NCBI RefSeq assembly: GCF_030268085.1
Contig: NZ_BSDE01000003.1
Coordinates: 687,610 to 745,551, forward strand
Source of the DNA: Geothrix limicola
GTDB taxonomy: Bacteria; Acidobacteriota; Holophagae; Holophagales; Holophagaceae
DNA length: 57,942 nt
Direction: 5' to 3'
Part shown: positions 35,210-47,614 of the stretch, one piece after another
How the letters are laid out: each line of letters begins with the position of its first letter
Position numbering within the stretch: position 1 is the first letter of the stretch
Program-made: the position numbers and the translations under genes
The notes under the pieces: model-generated
Told to the model about the DNA's origin: nothing
Seen by the model: the letters and a program-made list of their open reading frames with translations, nothing else
Database searches by the model: none

Positions 35210-36166
35210 TCAGATAAGCCCGATCTCCCGCAGGCGCTGCATGAGGAAGGCGTGGGCGGTGATGGGCTCGAAGCGCTTGGCCTCGCCCGCTTCAAGCAGG
35301 GCCTCGGGGCAGTCCAGCACGACTTCGGGGCGCGGATGGCAGAAGAAGGGCATGGAGTAGCGCACGGCCTCGGCGCTGTCGGGATTGATCACGCGGTGCG
35401 TGGTGCTGGGGATCTTCAGGTTCAGGTGGCGGCTCAGCATGTCGCCGGCATCGGCCACGATCTCGCCGGCCAGGCCGTCCACGGCGCGCCAGACGCCGTC
35501 GCGGTCCAGCAGCTGCAGCCCGGAGTCCGTGGCGGCGGGCAGGAGGGTGATGAGGTTGATGTCCTCGTGGGCGGAGCTGCGCACGCCGCCCTCGAGGTAG
35601 CGGTCCTTCAGGGCCGGATAGTGGATGAGCCGCAGGATGGAGTTGCCGTCCAGGATCATGTCGGCGAGGCTGCGCTCGGGAAGGCTCAGGTAGAGGGCGA
35701 GGGCCTCCAGTAGGGTGCCCGCGCAGTCTTCCAGGGCGTGGTAGAGGGCGAGGGTGTGGGCCTTGAAGCTTGGCACCTCGGCCTCGGGCCAGAGGTTGTC
35801 GCCGTAGGCTGCATGGAGGGGGTGGCCAGCAGGCAGCTCCTGGCCCACGTGCCAGAATTCCTTGAGGTCGCCCACGGGGTTGTCCTTGGCGTGTTCGCTG
35901 CCGAAGCTGGTGAAGCCGCGGGCGCCTCCGCCCCCGGGCACCTGGTAGCGGCGCTTGGTTTCCTCGGGCAGGGCGAAGAAGGCCCGGGCGGCCTCGTAGG
36001 CCCCGTCCACGTCGGTCTGCTGGACCCGGTGCCCGGCCACCTTCACGAAGCCCGTGTGGCGGAAGCTGTCGCCGAGCACCCGGATGAAGTCGGCGCGCTC
36101 CCGGGCGCTGCCTTCGCGGAACTGGGACAGGTGGACGGTTTCGACCTGGAAGGCGGGGCTGGCCAT
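35210..36166 (-). CDS. Isopenicillin N synthase-like 2OG-Fe(II) oxygenase
   Basis: 318 residues of the isopenicillin N synthase-like non-heme iron family. The DIOX_N part (FIRVLGDSFRHTGFVKVAGH) is followed by the iron ligands H-x-D in SAHEDINLITLL, the distal His in STTHRVINP, and R-x-S (VRYSMPFF) for 2-oxoglutarate. Such enzymes hydroxylate or desaturate small molecules using O2; the substrate cannot be predicted, and no biosynthetic genes surround it. GAGG precedes the ATG at 36166 by five bases. An oxygen-dependent enzyme in an apparently anaerobic lifestyle suggests contact with low oxygen. Downstream of recA but separated by its terminator. Confidence 0.87.
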   Translation of the reverse strand: MASPAFQVETVHLSQFREGSARERADFIRVLGDSFRHTGFVKVAGHRVQQTDVDGAYEAARAFFALPEETKRRYQVPGGGGARGFTSFGSEHAKDNPVGDLKEFWHVGQELPAGHPLHAAYGDNLWPEAEVPSFKAHTLALYHALEDCAGTLLEALALYLSLPERSLADMILDGNSILRLIHYPALKDRYLEGGVRSSAHEDINLITLLPAATDSGLQLLDRDGVWRAVDGLAGEIVADAGDMLSRHLNLKIPSTTHRVINPDSAEAVRYSMPFFCHPRPEVVLDCPEALLEAGEAKRFEPITAHAFLMQRLREIGLI

Positions 36167-36224
36167 GGGGACCTCGGAGGATCGGCCATGATAGCTGACG
36201 CGACAGGAACCGCCGGCCCCCGTC

Positions 36225-36261
36225 AAAAAAAACGGCGGCGACCCGTGAGGATCACCGCCGT
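36225..36261 (-). terminator. Rho-independent terminator of recA
   Basis: Read on the minus strand, ACGGCGGTG and CGCCGCCGT pair around an 11-12-base loop and are followed by eight T. It lies 40 bases beyond the recA stop. Confidence 0.9.
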
Positions 36262-36299
36262 CTGCCGACCCCTTCCAAAGGTCCTGCAGCTGATGGGTT

Positions 36300-37358
<1,059 letters not shown>

Positions 37359-37458
37359 GGGTCCTCCAGATGCGTGCTTTCCAGGATGGGGCAAAAAGCG
37401 AAAAAAACAAGAAATCTTTTTTTAGGATTCTGGCCGGGCCGGCCGAAGAAGAGGGAGC

Positions 37459-39882
<2,424 letters not shown>

Positions 39883-39883
39883 A

Positions 39884-41068
39884 ATGAGCAAATCCACCGC
39901 CCTCCTCGAAGATGTCACGGCCATCCGCATGGCCCTCCAGCGCCTCTGCCTCGCCGGAACCAAGCTGGAAGTGGCCTACAAGGCCCAGCGGGCCGCCTTC
40001 CCGATCCTGACGGAGGATGGCGAGCGCATGGCCTTCCGCATGCCCTTCGACGACATCGGTGCCTGGGGCCTGAAGCCGGGCGAAAACCTGGCCATCAAGC
40101 TCAAGGACCGCGGGCTCGAGTACGAGTGCGTCGTGTCACACACGGGGCAGGAGGTTCTGGAAGGCGTGGAGACCTGCCTGGCCACCATCCCCCGCGTGAT
40201 GCGCCGCTCGGACCTGCACCGCCTGGCGGATTTCATCCCCGACCGCCCGCCCAGCCAGGCCCACGCGGCCACCTTCACCAACACGCGCAACGCCCTGCTC
40301 GACGGCACGGTGCAGAGCTTCGGCGAGGAGGGCCTCGAACTGGTGCTGCGCAACACCAAGCAGGACATCCGCGAACTCCTGCGCATGGGCGAGGAATCGC
40401 TGCTGGACGTGCCGCTGGAAGGTGACCTGCGCCTGCGGGCACCGACCACGGTGGCCTACTTCGGCGAGAACCTGGTGGGTCTGCGCTTCACCAAGCAGGC
40501 CGACGCCAAGATGCTGGATCAGTACCGCACCTGGATCCAGGATCAGCAGGTACTCCAGGCCCAGCAGGACAAGGACGAGTTCTCGCCCCGCGGCTTCCAG
40601 GAGGCCACGGCCCGCATCAACCGCGCCGCGGCCCTGCCCACCATCAAGATCATCGTGGACCGCGATCCCATGATCCTGCTGCTCACGGAGAAAGAAGAAT
40701 TCGCCCGCCGCCTGGGCGAGGCCCTCAGCCGGAAGTTCGGGCTGGCCATGCTCGATCACATCAAGGGCCCCGTGAAGACACAGCTCAAGGGCATCGAAAA
40801 GGAAGGCGCAGAGTGGGGCCGCACCCGCATGGTCGTCATCCACAACCAGCTGCGGCTGGCCAGCCCCCTCGAACTCTGCCGCCAGCTCGTGGCGCAGGAG
40901 GATTGCCCCGTGCCCGTGATCCTCGCGGGCACCGAAGAAGACGAGGCCAAGAAGCGCCACCACGCCGTGGCCGCGGGCGCCGTGGACTACGTGACCGTGG
41001 AGCCCTTCCGCATCCTCGCCATCCTGCGCCGCCTGGACGATACGCTGAGCCTGTTCGAGGGCGCCTAA
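39884..41068 (+). CDS. Degenerate PilZ-like plus pseudo-receiver protein
   Basis: 394 residues, soluble. Residues ~1-225 resemble YcgR/PilZ proteins in outline (RRSDLHRLADFIPDR; GTVQSFGEEGLELVL; VGLRFTKQADAK) but the c-di-GMP-binding R-x3-R and D/N-x-S-x2-G motifs are not intact. Residues ~255-390 fold like a receiver (IKIIVDRDPMILLLTE...GRTRMVVIHNQLRLAS...PVILAGTEEDEAKKRHHAVAAGAVDYVTVEP), with the phospho-accepting Asp replaced (VVIHNQ) and the final Lys missing. GGAGGGG lies in the end of the kinase gene, which it follows by one base. Likely a partner of the kinase, acting by protein contact rather than phosphorylation. Assignment is tentative. Confidence 0.62.
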   Translation: MSKSTALLEDVTAIRMALQRLCLAGTKLEVAYKAQRAAFPILTEDGERMAFRMPFDDIGAWGLKPGENLAIKLKDRGLEYECVVSHTGQEVLEGVETCLATIPRVMRRSDLHRLADFIPDRPPSQAHAATFTNTRNALLDGTVQSFGEEGLELVLRNTKQDIRELLRMGEESLLDVPLEGDLRLRAPTTVAYFGENLVGLRFTKQADAKMLDQYRTWIQDQQVLQAQQDKDEFSPRGFQEATARINRAAALPTIKIIVDRDPMILLLTEKEEFARRLGEALSRKFGLAMLDHIKGPVKTQLKGIEKEGAEWGRTRMVVIHNQLRLASPLELCRQLVAQEDCPVPVILAGTEEDEAKKRHHAVAAGAVDYVTVEPFRILAILRRLDDTLSLFEGA

Positions 41069-41099
41069 AGGTTCCTTCCGGTTTGTGATCCGAAGGATT

Positions 41100-41215
41100 C
41101 ACCACGGAGGCACGGAAAGCACGGAGGAGGACACGGAGAAGAACCTGGTGCTTCCCATGTTCTTCTCAGCGCTTTTCTCTGTGCTTTTCTCAGTGCCCTC
41201 CGTGCCTCCGTGGTG
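41100..41215. repeat. Long palindromic intergenic repeat
   Basis: The arms CACCACGGAGGCACGGA (41100-41116) and TCCGTGCCTCCGTGGTG (41199-41215) are exact reverse complements, 17 bases, and pairing extends imperfectly inward over CACGGA/TCTGTG-rich sequence. Direct repeats of CACGGA occur in the left arm. This is the type of dispersed palindrome found in several bacterial phyla between genes; it fills the gap between two convergent genes and may also act as a transcription barrier. Confidence 0.7.
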
Positions 41216-41239
41216 GATCTTTTCGAACCCGAGTTGGAA

Positions 41240-42364
41240 TCAGTTCAGCGGCACGTTCCGACCCCGCCAGTGGTTGAGGCCCCGCAGCCGGTCGCTGAAG
41301 GCCCACAGGGTTCCGACGGCGAAGACGACGGCGTTCAGCGGCCACAGGGCCCACCAGAGATCCATGGGGCGCCGCGTCAGGCGCTGCTGCACGTCGCCGA
41401 TGATGGCCGGCACCAGCAGCCAGAGCAGGAGGGCGAGGATGGGATATCCCGCGAAGGGCATCCAGAGCGGCGCCAGTCCGACGATCAGGATGACGGGAAT
41501 CGTGAACGGCAGCAGGTACCAGGCGGGCAGGGCCGCCGTGTTCTTGCGCATGGCCCGCACCAGCTCGCCCAGGCCGTGGTACATGCGCAGGTGCAGGTCG
41601 GGCCCGCCCCGCGCCACGCGGTTGACGAAACCCGCAGTCTTCGCGCGGCGGGCCAGCATCATGTCGTCGATGGCCTCCAGGGGCGCGGCGGCGTGGCCGC
41701 CCACGGCGTCGTAAGCCGCACGGCGGATGAGCGTGAAGGCGCCCACGCCGCAGAAGGCAGGATGCCGGGGATTGGGCACCTGGTGGGGCGGCACGAGCAT
41801 GAGGAAGGCCGAGGCCGCGACGGGCAGGATCAGGCGCTCGGCCGGGCCTTCCACATCCACGGCGGGGATCAGGGCGAGCACGTCCGTGGGCTGCGCCGCT
41901 GCGAAGGCGAGGGCGCGGCGCAGCAGATCGGGTGCGGCCTGCACGTCGCCATCCGCGAAGAGCAGCCAGTCGGCAGATGTCGCTTCGGGCTGCCTGGCAG
42001 CAAGGTCCAGGGCATGGTTCTTCCCCAGCCAGCCCGGCGGCAGGTGGTCGTTGCGCAGCACGCGCAGACGCGCCGGGTGTGCGGCCTCCCGTGCACGGAG
42101 GATCTCGGTGCTGCCGTCCGTCGAGCCATCGTCCACGACGAGGATCTTCAACTCCGGATGGTCCTGGGCCAGCCAGGAGTCCAGCGCCGCGGGCAGCTCG
42201 CGCGCCTCGTCGCGCACGGGGATGCACAGGCACACGGAGGGTGGATCGGACAGGACGGGGTCCGAGTCCAGGTGGGGGAGCCGGGCCTCGTGGCGGCGCA
42301 GCACGGCCAGCCCCGCCAGGATCAAGCCGGAGGAAATCCAGGCGACGCCATCGACGGGATTCAT
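41240..42364 (-). CDS. Membrane-anchored family 2 glycosyltransferase
   Basis: 374 residues. An N-terminal helix (VAWISSGLILAGLAVL) precedes a GT-A domain with CIPVRDEARELPAAL, LVVDDGSTDGS and the metal-binding FADGD, followed by IDDMMLARRAK. Three or four C-terminal helices (AWYLLPFTIPVILIVGL, GYPILALLLWLLVPAI, LNAVVFAVGTLWAF) anchor it in the membrane. The layout is like hopanoid- and carotenoid-associated transferases (HpnB, CrtQ). Acceptor unknown. Its ATG overlaps the ClC gene stop by four bases, so it is the second gene of an operon with the channel. Confidence 0.85.
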   Translation of the reverse strand: MNPVDGVAWISSGLILAGLAVLRRHEARLPHLDSDPVLSDPPSVCLCIPVRDEARELPAALDSWLAQDHPELKILVVDDGSTDGSTEILRAREAAHPARLRVLRNDHLPPGWLGKNHALDLAARQPEATSADWLLFADGDVQAAPDLLRRALAFAAAQPTDVLALIPAVDVEGPAERLILPVAASAFLMLVPPHQVPNPRHPAFCGVGAFTLIRRAAYDAVGGHAAAPLEAIDDMMLARRAKTAGFVNRVARGGPDLHLRMYHGLGELVRAMRKNTAALPAWYLLPFTIPVILIVGLAPLWMPFAGYPILALLLWLLVPAIIGDVQQRLTRRPMDLWWALWPLNAVVFAVGTLWAFSDRLRGLNHWRGRNVPLN

Positions 42365-43653
42365 TCGTTCCGTGTGCCTTCGAATGCGGCCACCGTGGCG
42401 ACGAGGGCGGGCACCACCAGGGCCGCCTGGCCCGTGGTCTCGGCCAGGAACACCACCGGCGTCAGCAGCGTACGGTGCACGGCACCCGCGAAGGCGCTGG
42501 CGCCGACCATGGCGAAGAGCCCCGGTTGGCCGAGTCCGGCCCAGGCATCGAAGGCCGCGCCGAGGCAGGCGCCGATGGTCACGGAGGGCAGCCAGGTGCC
42601 GCCCACGCCACCCCCGGCGAAGGTGAGGGCCGTGGCGGTGAGCTTGAGTGCGAAGAAGGCCAGGGCCGCCGAGGGAAGGACACCGCCGTGAAGCACGTGG
42701 GTGACCAGGTCCAGGCCGCCGCCCTGGGTGACGGGCAGGCCCGGCCACAACCAGGCGCCCGGCAGGGCCAGGATCACCAGGCCCAGACCGGCGACGAGCC
42801 CGCGCAGGGGCAGCGGAAGCGGACGCAGGTGGTGCCGACTGAAACGGAGCAGGCGGCGGAACAGCGAGGCGCCCACGGCACAGGCCAGCCCGAGGGGCAG
42901 CGCCCAGAAGATCTCGCGCATCCGCAGGGTGTAGGGGCTAACAACGCCCAGCAGCGGAGCGGTGCCGCGCAGGGCGATGAAGGCCAGGTAGCCGGTGGCG
43001 GAGGCCACGAGGGCGGGCGCGACCTGGGTGGCATTCAGATGGCCGTCGTGTTCAGTCGCCAGCAGGGCGCCCGAAAGGGGGGCACGGAAGACGGCCGCCA
43101 GGGCCGCGGCGGAACCCGACATCACGACGACGCCGGGCTGCGCCATCACCCGTCGCAATCGCGGCACCCGCCGGGCCATCCAGCGGAGCATGGCGTGGAA
43201 CTGGGCGCCGAGGGCGGCTCCCAGCCACTTGGCGGGGCCCTCGATGCCGGCGCTTCCGCCGAAGCCGATGGTCAGGGCGCAGGCCATGGTCTTGCCCAGG
43301 CTCGGCCAGAAGCCGAAGGCCCCCAGGGGATCGGTCTGGCTTTCGGCCAGATCCTTCACGAGGGACACTTCGCCGATGCGCGTGGCCTTGAGCCAGGCGC
43401 CCGTCAGCACGAGGCCGAGCAGGGGCGAGACGGTGAGGACGACCAGGGCCCAGCCGTGGCCGCTGATGAGGTGCCTCAGGTGATCGAGGCCCGAGAGGGC
43501 CCAGGCCACCACCAATCCGATGAAGGCACCCAGGGGCAGCACCGCCAGGGCCAGGCGGCGGGCCTGGGCGATCATCCGCAGGCTCCTCAGCCGCGAGGGG
43601 AGGGCCAGGGGGTGCGCGGCGGAACCACCTTGGGGCTTGCTCGCTTCTGACAT
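42361..43653 (-). CDS. ClC-family chloride channel or transporter
   Basis: 430 residues, about ten hydrophobic segments, no CBS domains. Signature segments are GFGGSAGIEGPAKWLGAALG (selectivity filter region), FRAPLSGALLATE, and GGGVGGTWLPSVTIGACLG. The external gating Glu that distinguishes exchangers is expected in the GIEGP segment and is present. Moves chloride or another anion such as fluoride across the inner membrane, exchanger or channel undecided. Start at the ATG of MSEASKPQ; the frame is open much further upstream but overlaps a divergent gene there. Followed with a four-base overlap by the glycosyltransferase. Confidence 0.87.
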   Translation of the reverse strand: MSEASKPQGGSAAHPLALPSRLRSLRMIAQARRLALAVLPLGAFIGLVVAWALSGLDHLRHLISGHGWALVVLTVSPLLGLVLTGAWLKATRIGEVSLVKDLAESQTDPLGAFGFWPSLGKTMACALTIGFGGSAGIEGPAKWLGAALGAQFHAMLRWMARRVPRLRRVMAQPGVVVMSGSAAALAAVFRAPLSGALLATEHDGHLNATQVAPALVASATGYLAFIALRGTAPLLGVVSPYTLRMREIFWALPLGLACAVGASLFRRLLRFSRHHLRPLPLPLRGLVAGLGLVILALPGAWLWPGLPVTQGGGLDLVTHVLHGGVLPSAALAFFALKLTATALTFAGGGVGGTWLPSVTIGACLGAAFDAWAGLGQPGLFAMVGASAFAGAVHRTLLTPVVFLAETTGQAALVVPALVATVAAFEGTRNE

Positions 43654-43767
43654 GCCCTCAGTGTGCGCGTGCGTCGGAGAAGCTGTCCAGGCGGAGCGGT
43701 GGTACGAGCGGGGCCCGGGCCGTGCCGGTGCTTTAATGGAGGCCATCCATATGAGCCCGGGGTTCCG

Positions 43768-45003
43768 ATGCCTTTCGCGTTCCTGATGCACGATCCCCTG
43801 GCGGGCACGCTGATGCTGTTGGCCGTGCTGTGGCTTTCGGCCAAGGTGGGCGGCGAGCTGGCCGTGCGCCTGAAGCTGCCGGCGGTCACGGGGGAACTGG
43901 CCGTGGGCCTCGCTCTCACGGCGCTGCACCGGGCCTGGCCGCTGTTTCCCGACGTGGCCGCTTCGCCTGCGACGGAACTGCTGGGCGGCCTCGGCGTCGT
44001 GGTGCTGATGTTTGCCGTCGGCCTCGAATCCACCGTGCCGCAGATGCTCAAGGTGGGCGTCGCCTCGCTTCGCGTGGCCCTCATCGGCGTGGTGGCGCCC
44101 ATGCTGGCGGGGCTCGCGGGGGCCTGGATTCTGCTGCCCAAGGGATCTCCCCTTGTGCTCGACCTCTTCATCGGCGCCTGCCTCTGCGCCACCAGCATCG
44201 GCATCTCCGCCCAGGTGCTGCGCGAAAAGGGTGCCTCCGATTCCCTGGCGGGCCGCATCATCGTCGGTGCGGCGGTGGTGGATGACGTGCTGGGCCTGCT
44301 CGTGCTCGTGGCTGTCTCGGGCATGGTGGGCGCGGCTGCTGGCGGCGCGCTGGGGCCGCAGCTGGTGAAGACCATGGGGCTGGCCCTGGGCTTCCTCGCC
44401 GCCGCGCTCACGCTGGGCCGTCTGGCCACCCCGCGCCTCTTCCAGTTGGCCACGCGCTTCCGCGGGGAGCAGGTGCTGCTGCCGCTCGGTCTCGGTTTCG
44501 CCTTCCTGCTGGCCTGGCTGGGCAACCTCGCGGGCCTGGCCTCCATCGTGGGTGCCTACGCGGCGGGCCTCATCCTCGAACCCGCCCACATCGTCGATCT
44601 CGAGCACCGCGAGCGCCACACGCTGGAAGAACTCATCCATCCGCTGGTCACGGTGCTATCGCCACTCTTCTTCGTGCTCATGGGCGCCAAGGTGGATCCC
44701 GGCGCCCTCTTCAAGCCCGCGACCCTGGGCTTCGCGCTGCTGCTGGCCCTGTTGGGCGTCATCGGCAAGTACGTCGCGGGCTACGGCGCCGGCAGGGGCA
44801 TCCGCGCCGCCGTGGTGGGCTGGGGGATGGTGCCCCGCGGCGAGGTGGGCCTCATCTTCGTGGCCGCGGGCGCGCAGCTTCACCTGGACGGCGTGCCCCT
44901 GCTCAGCCCCGACGTGCAGGCCGGCATCATCGGTGCCCTGCTGCTCACCACCGTGGCCGGGCCCGTGGGGTTGGGCTGGGTGCTGCGGAAGGAAAAGCGG
45001 TGA
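43768..45003 (+). CDS. CPA2-type cation/proton antiporter
   Basis: 411 residues, eleven to twelve hydrophobic segments, Na+/H+ or K+/H+ exchanger family. GGELAVRLKLPAVTGELAVG, MFAVGLESTVPQM, CATSIGISAQVL, VVDDVLGLLVLVA (the paired Asp of the ion site) and VPRGEVGLIF are characteristic. No C-terminal TrkA domain. CGGGG is upstream of the ATG at 43768. Divergent from the ClC gene by 114 bases and convergent with the cobalamin ATPase gene. Confidence 0.88.
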   Translation: MPFAFLMHDPLAGTLMLLAVLWLSAKVGGELAVRLKLPAVTGELAVGLALTALHRAWPLFPDVAASPATELLGGLGVVVLMFAVGLESTVPQMLKVGVASLRVALIGVVAPMLAGLAGAWILLPKGSPLVLDLFIGACLCATSIGISAQVLREKGASDSLAGRIIVGAAVVDDVLGLLVLVAVSGMVGAAAGGALGPQLVKTMGLALGFLAAALTLGRLATPRLFQLATRFRGEQVLLPLGLGFAFLLAWLGNLAGLASIVGAYAAGLILEPAHIVDLEHRERHTLEELIHPLVTVLSPLFFVLMGAKVDPGALFKPATLGFALLLALLGVIGKYVAGYGAGRGIRAAVVGWGMVPRGEVGLIFVAAGAQLHLDGVPLLSPDVQAGIIGALLLTTVAGPVGLGWVLRKEKR

Positions 45004-45016
45004 AGGCGAAGATGCT

Positions 45017-45739
45017 TCAGGGCTCAGGCAGTTCGGGCACGAGGCTTTCGACGAAGGTGGCCTTCACGCGGAAGACCTCACCGATGAGTTCGGCGGTGAG
45101 CACTTCGTGGGGTTTCCCGTTGCCCACCAGGCGGCCGCGGTCCAGCACCAGCACGCGATCGAAGCGGTAGGCGGCGCGCAGGTCGTGGAGGCTCACCAGG
45201 ACGGTGCTGCCACCATCCACGAGGCGGCGGGCGAGGCGCATCACCTCCAGCGCGTGGCGCACGTCCAGCTGGGCCACGGGCTCGTCCCAGAGCTGGATGG
45301 GCGCCTGGGTGGCCAGGGCCCGGGCCAGGCCGACGCGGTGGCGCTCGCCGCCGGAAAGGCGCGTCACGGGTCGGTCCGCGAGGTCCAGAAGGTCCAGTTC
45401 CGCCAGCGCCGCTTCGACGCCATCGAGGTCATCCCCCCAGGCGTAGCGGCCCTGGGCCACGACTTCGTGGACGGGGAAGGCGAATTCAAAGTGGGCCTCC
45501 TGGCCCACCCAGGCCAGGCGCCTTCCGCGTTCGGCCATGGCGATGCGCGACAGTAATTGTCCATTCCAATGCACGTGACCTTCGGCGGGAAGGAGGCCCG
45601 CCAGGGCCTGGATCAGGGTGGACTTGCCCGCGCCGTTGGGGCCCACCAGGGCGACGAGTTCACCGGGTGTGAGATCCAGCGATACGGCCTCCAGGCGGCC
45701 GGACACTGCGAGAGCTGAAGCGGAAAGCGCTGAGCTCAT
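45017..45739 (-). CDS. btuD: Cobalamin ABC transporter, ATP-binding protein
   Basis: 240 residues with Walker A GPNGAGKS, signature LSGGERHRVGLARAL, Walker B IQLWDEPVAQLD and the switch His (LVSLHDL). The overall pattern is the BtuD/FecE/FepC family. It powers uptake across the inner membrane. The ATG overlaps the permease stop (ATGA). It is the last gene of an operon led by a cobalamin riboswitch, which gives the substrate; the sequence alone would not separate it from siderophore ATPases. Confidence 0.9.
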   Translation of the reverse strand: MSSALSASALAVSGRLEAVSLDLTPGELVALVGPNGAGKSTLIQALAGLLPAEGHVHWNGQLLSRIAMAERGRRLAWVGQEAHFEFAFPVHEVVAQGRYAWGDDLDGVEAALAELDLLDLADRPVTRLSGGERHRVGLARALATQAPIQLWDEPVAQLDVRHALEVMRLARRLVDGGSTVLVSLHDLRAAYRFDRVLVLDRGRLVGNGKPHEVLTAELIGEVFRVKATFVESLVPELPEP

Positions 45740-46722
45740 CGCGGCCTCCGCAGCAGCCAGAGGAAGAAGGGGCCGCCGATGAGGGCCGTGACGACGCCGA
45801 GGCGCAGGCCCAGCGGGAAGGTCCGCGTGACGAGATCGCAGGCCAGCAGAAAGGCGGCGCCGCCGATCATGGAGTAGGGCAGCAGGCGCCGGTGGTCGGG
45901 CCCGAAGGCGAGGCGCAACACGTGAGGCACGATCAGCCCCACGAAGCCGACGACGCCCGCCACGGCGGTGGCGAGGGCCGTGAGGATGGTGGATAGGGCG
46001 ATGAGTTTCCAGCGCAGGCGGCGCACATCCACGCCCAGGCTCTGGGCGCTCTGCTCGCCCAGGCTCAGCAGGTCCATGGGACGTCCCAGGGGCAGCAGCA
46101 GCAGGCAGCCGACGAGGATGGCGGGGACGCCCATCCACACGTGTTCCCAGCTGCGGCTTTCCAGCCCCCCCATGAGCCAGAACAGGATCTGCGCGTTCAC
46201 CTCGAAGTGGCCGATGGTGGTGGTAAGCAGGAAGCTGGTGCCCGCGCCCAGCAGCGCGTTGAGCGCCACGCCCGAGAGCAGCAGGCGCTCCGTGCCCGCA
46301 CCACGCTGGGCGAGCATCAGCACGGCGCCCGTGGCCGCGAAGGCGCCGAGCACCGAGGCCAGGGGCAGGGCCCACAGCGTGTGGGCGGCCAAGCCGAGGA
46401 AGGGGCCCGCCGCCAGCACGGCCACGGCGCCCAGGGCGCCGCCGCTGCTGACGCCCAGTAGGCCGGGGCTGGCCAGCGGATTGCGGAAGAAGGCCTGCAT
46501 CACGACGCCGCTGGATCCCAGCGCCGCGCCCACGGCCAGGCCAACCAGGGCGCGGGGCAGGCGGAAGTCGCGGACCACCGTGCGGGCGAGTTCGTCACTG
46601 CCCCCCGTGAGCGCGCCGATCACCTGCCCGAAGCTGAGCCGCAGTTCGCCGAAGGCCAGCGAGGCGAGGAAGGCCAGCACCAGCAGCGCCAGCAGGAGGG
46701 GAAGGGCGAAGCGGGATTTCAT
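45736..46722 (-). CDS. btuC: Cobalamin ABC transporter, permease
   Basis: 328 residues, FecCD/BtuC family, about ten transmembrane segments: N-terminal FALPLLLALLVLAFLASLAFG, RLPRALVGLAVGAALGSSGVVMQAFFRNPLASP (hallmark), and C-terminal GVVGFVGLIVPHVLRLAFGPDHRRLLP with the coupling helix. The order receptor, small ORF, binding protein, permease, ATPase under a B12 riboswitch makes cobalamin the substrate. Stop overlaps btuD. Confidence 0.92.
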   Translation of the reverse strand: MKSRFALPLLLALLVLAFLASLAFGELRLSFGQVIGALTGGSDELARTVVRDFRLPRALVGLAVGAALGSSGVVMQAFFRNPLASPGLLGVSSGGALGAVAVLAAGPFLGLAAHTLWALPLASVLGAFAATGAVLMLAQRGAGTERLLLSGVALNALLGAGTSFLLTTTIGHFEVNAQILFWLMGGLESRSWEHVWMGVPAILVGCLLLLPLGRPMDLLSLGEQSAQSLGVDVRRLRWKLIALSTILTALATAVAGVVGFVGLIVPHVLRLAFGPDHRRLLPYSMIGGAAFLLACDLVTRTFPLGLRLGVVTALIGGPFFLWLLRRPR

Positions 46723-46753
46723 CGCGGACCGCCCCGGAAGTGAGCCAGGGCCT

Positions 46754-47614
46754 TCATTTGAAGCGTTCGGGATGGAGGGCCTTCGCCAGGGCTTCGTAGG
46801 CCTCGATGCGGTGGTGAGAGACGCTCGACATGAGGGGCCCGGGCAGCGTCACGATGCGGCCGGCCTTGAAGGCGGGAAGGACGCGGTAGTGGGGGATCTC
46901 GCCGAGGCGGCTGCGCAGGCCCTCATCGCCCGAAGCCACGAGCACCTCAGCGTTCCAGACGAGTAGCTTTTCCGAAGGCGTCGGCGCGTGGCCCTTGAGA
47001 CCGGCCTCGGCGGCGACATTGACGGCGCCCGCGTGCTCGCAGAGGTCCTGGAAGGTGGTGCCCGAGCCGGCGGTGATGGGGTAGACGCCCACGCTGAGCA
47101 CGCGCACGGGCTTTACCCCCTTCAGTCGGGTCGCCAGGGCCTCCACGCGGGTGCGGCAATGGGTGATGAGGGCCTCGGCGCGGGCCTCCTGGCCGAGCTC
47201 ACGGCCGAGGATCCGCAGGCTGGCATAGACATCCTCGAGCGTGTCGAAGCGGTCCAGCACCACCAGGCGCACGCCGGTGCGTTTGAGCAGGGCCAGGGTC
47301 TCGGGCCGGGTGAAGCTGGCGGCCAGCACCAGGTCGGGGCGGAAGCGCAGGATGCTTTCGGCATCGCTGTCCCGGAGGGCGGGGAAGCGCTTGGCATCCT
47401 CGGCCACCGGGCTGTAGCGGCCATCGTGGCTGATGTGGCTGAGGGCGGCGATCTGGCCCGGATCGGCCAGGGCCAGCAGCAGCTCGTCCGTGCCCACGGC
47501 CTGGCTCACCACCCGCTGGGGCCGCGCCGCCGTCGGAGTCTGAGGCCGCGCTGCGGCCAGGGGCAGCGCGAGCAGCAGCAAGCAGGTGATCAGGCGGAAC
47601 AGGCGAGCGCTCAT
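46754..47614 (-). CDS. btuF: Cobalamin-binding periplasmic protein
   Basis: 286 residues: signal peptide MSARLFRLITCLLLLALPLAAA, then a class III helical-backbone solute-binding protein (RVVSQAVGTDELLLALADPGQIAAL; FRPDLVLAASFTRPETLALLKRTGV; IVTLPGPLMSSVSHHRIEAYEAL). Delivers corrinoid to BtuCD. Its start codon overlaps the stop of a 36-codon small ORF by four bases. Thirty-one bases separate it from the permease gene. Confidence 0.88.
   Translation of the reverse strand: MSARLFRLITCLLLLALPLAAARPQTPTAARPQRVVSQAVGTDELLLALADPGQIAALSHISHDGRYSPVAEDAKRFPALRDSDAESILRFRPDLVLAASFTRPETLALLKRTGVRLVVLDRFDTLEDVYASLRILGRELGQEARAEALITHCRTRVEALATRLKGVKPVRVLSVGVYPITAGSGTTFQDLCEHAGAVNVAAEAGLKGHAPTPSEKLLVWNAEVLVASGDEGLRSRLGEIPHYRVLPAFKAGRIVTLPGPLMSSVSHHRIEAYEALAKALHPERFK

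Noticed and set aside
37359-37458. LexA/SOS box expected in front of recA
   Set aside because: I looked for GAAC/GTTC and CTGT/ACAG palindromes and found none convincing in the 100-base gap.
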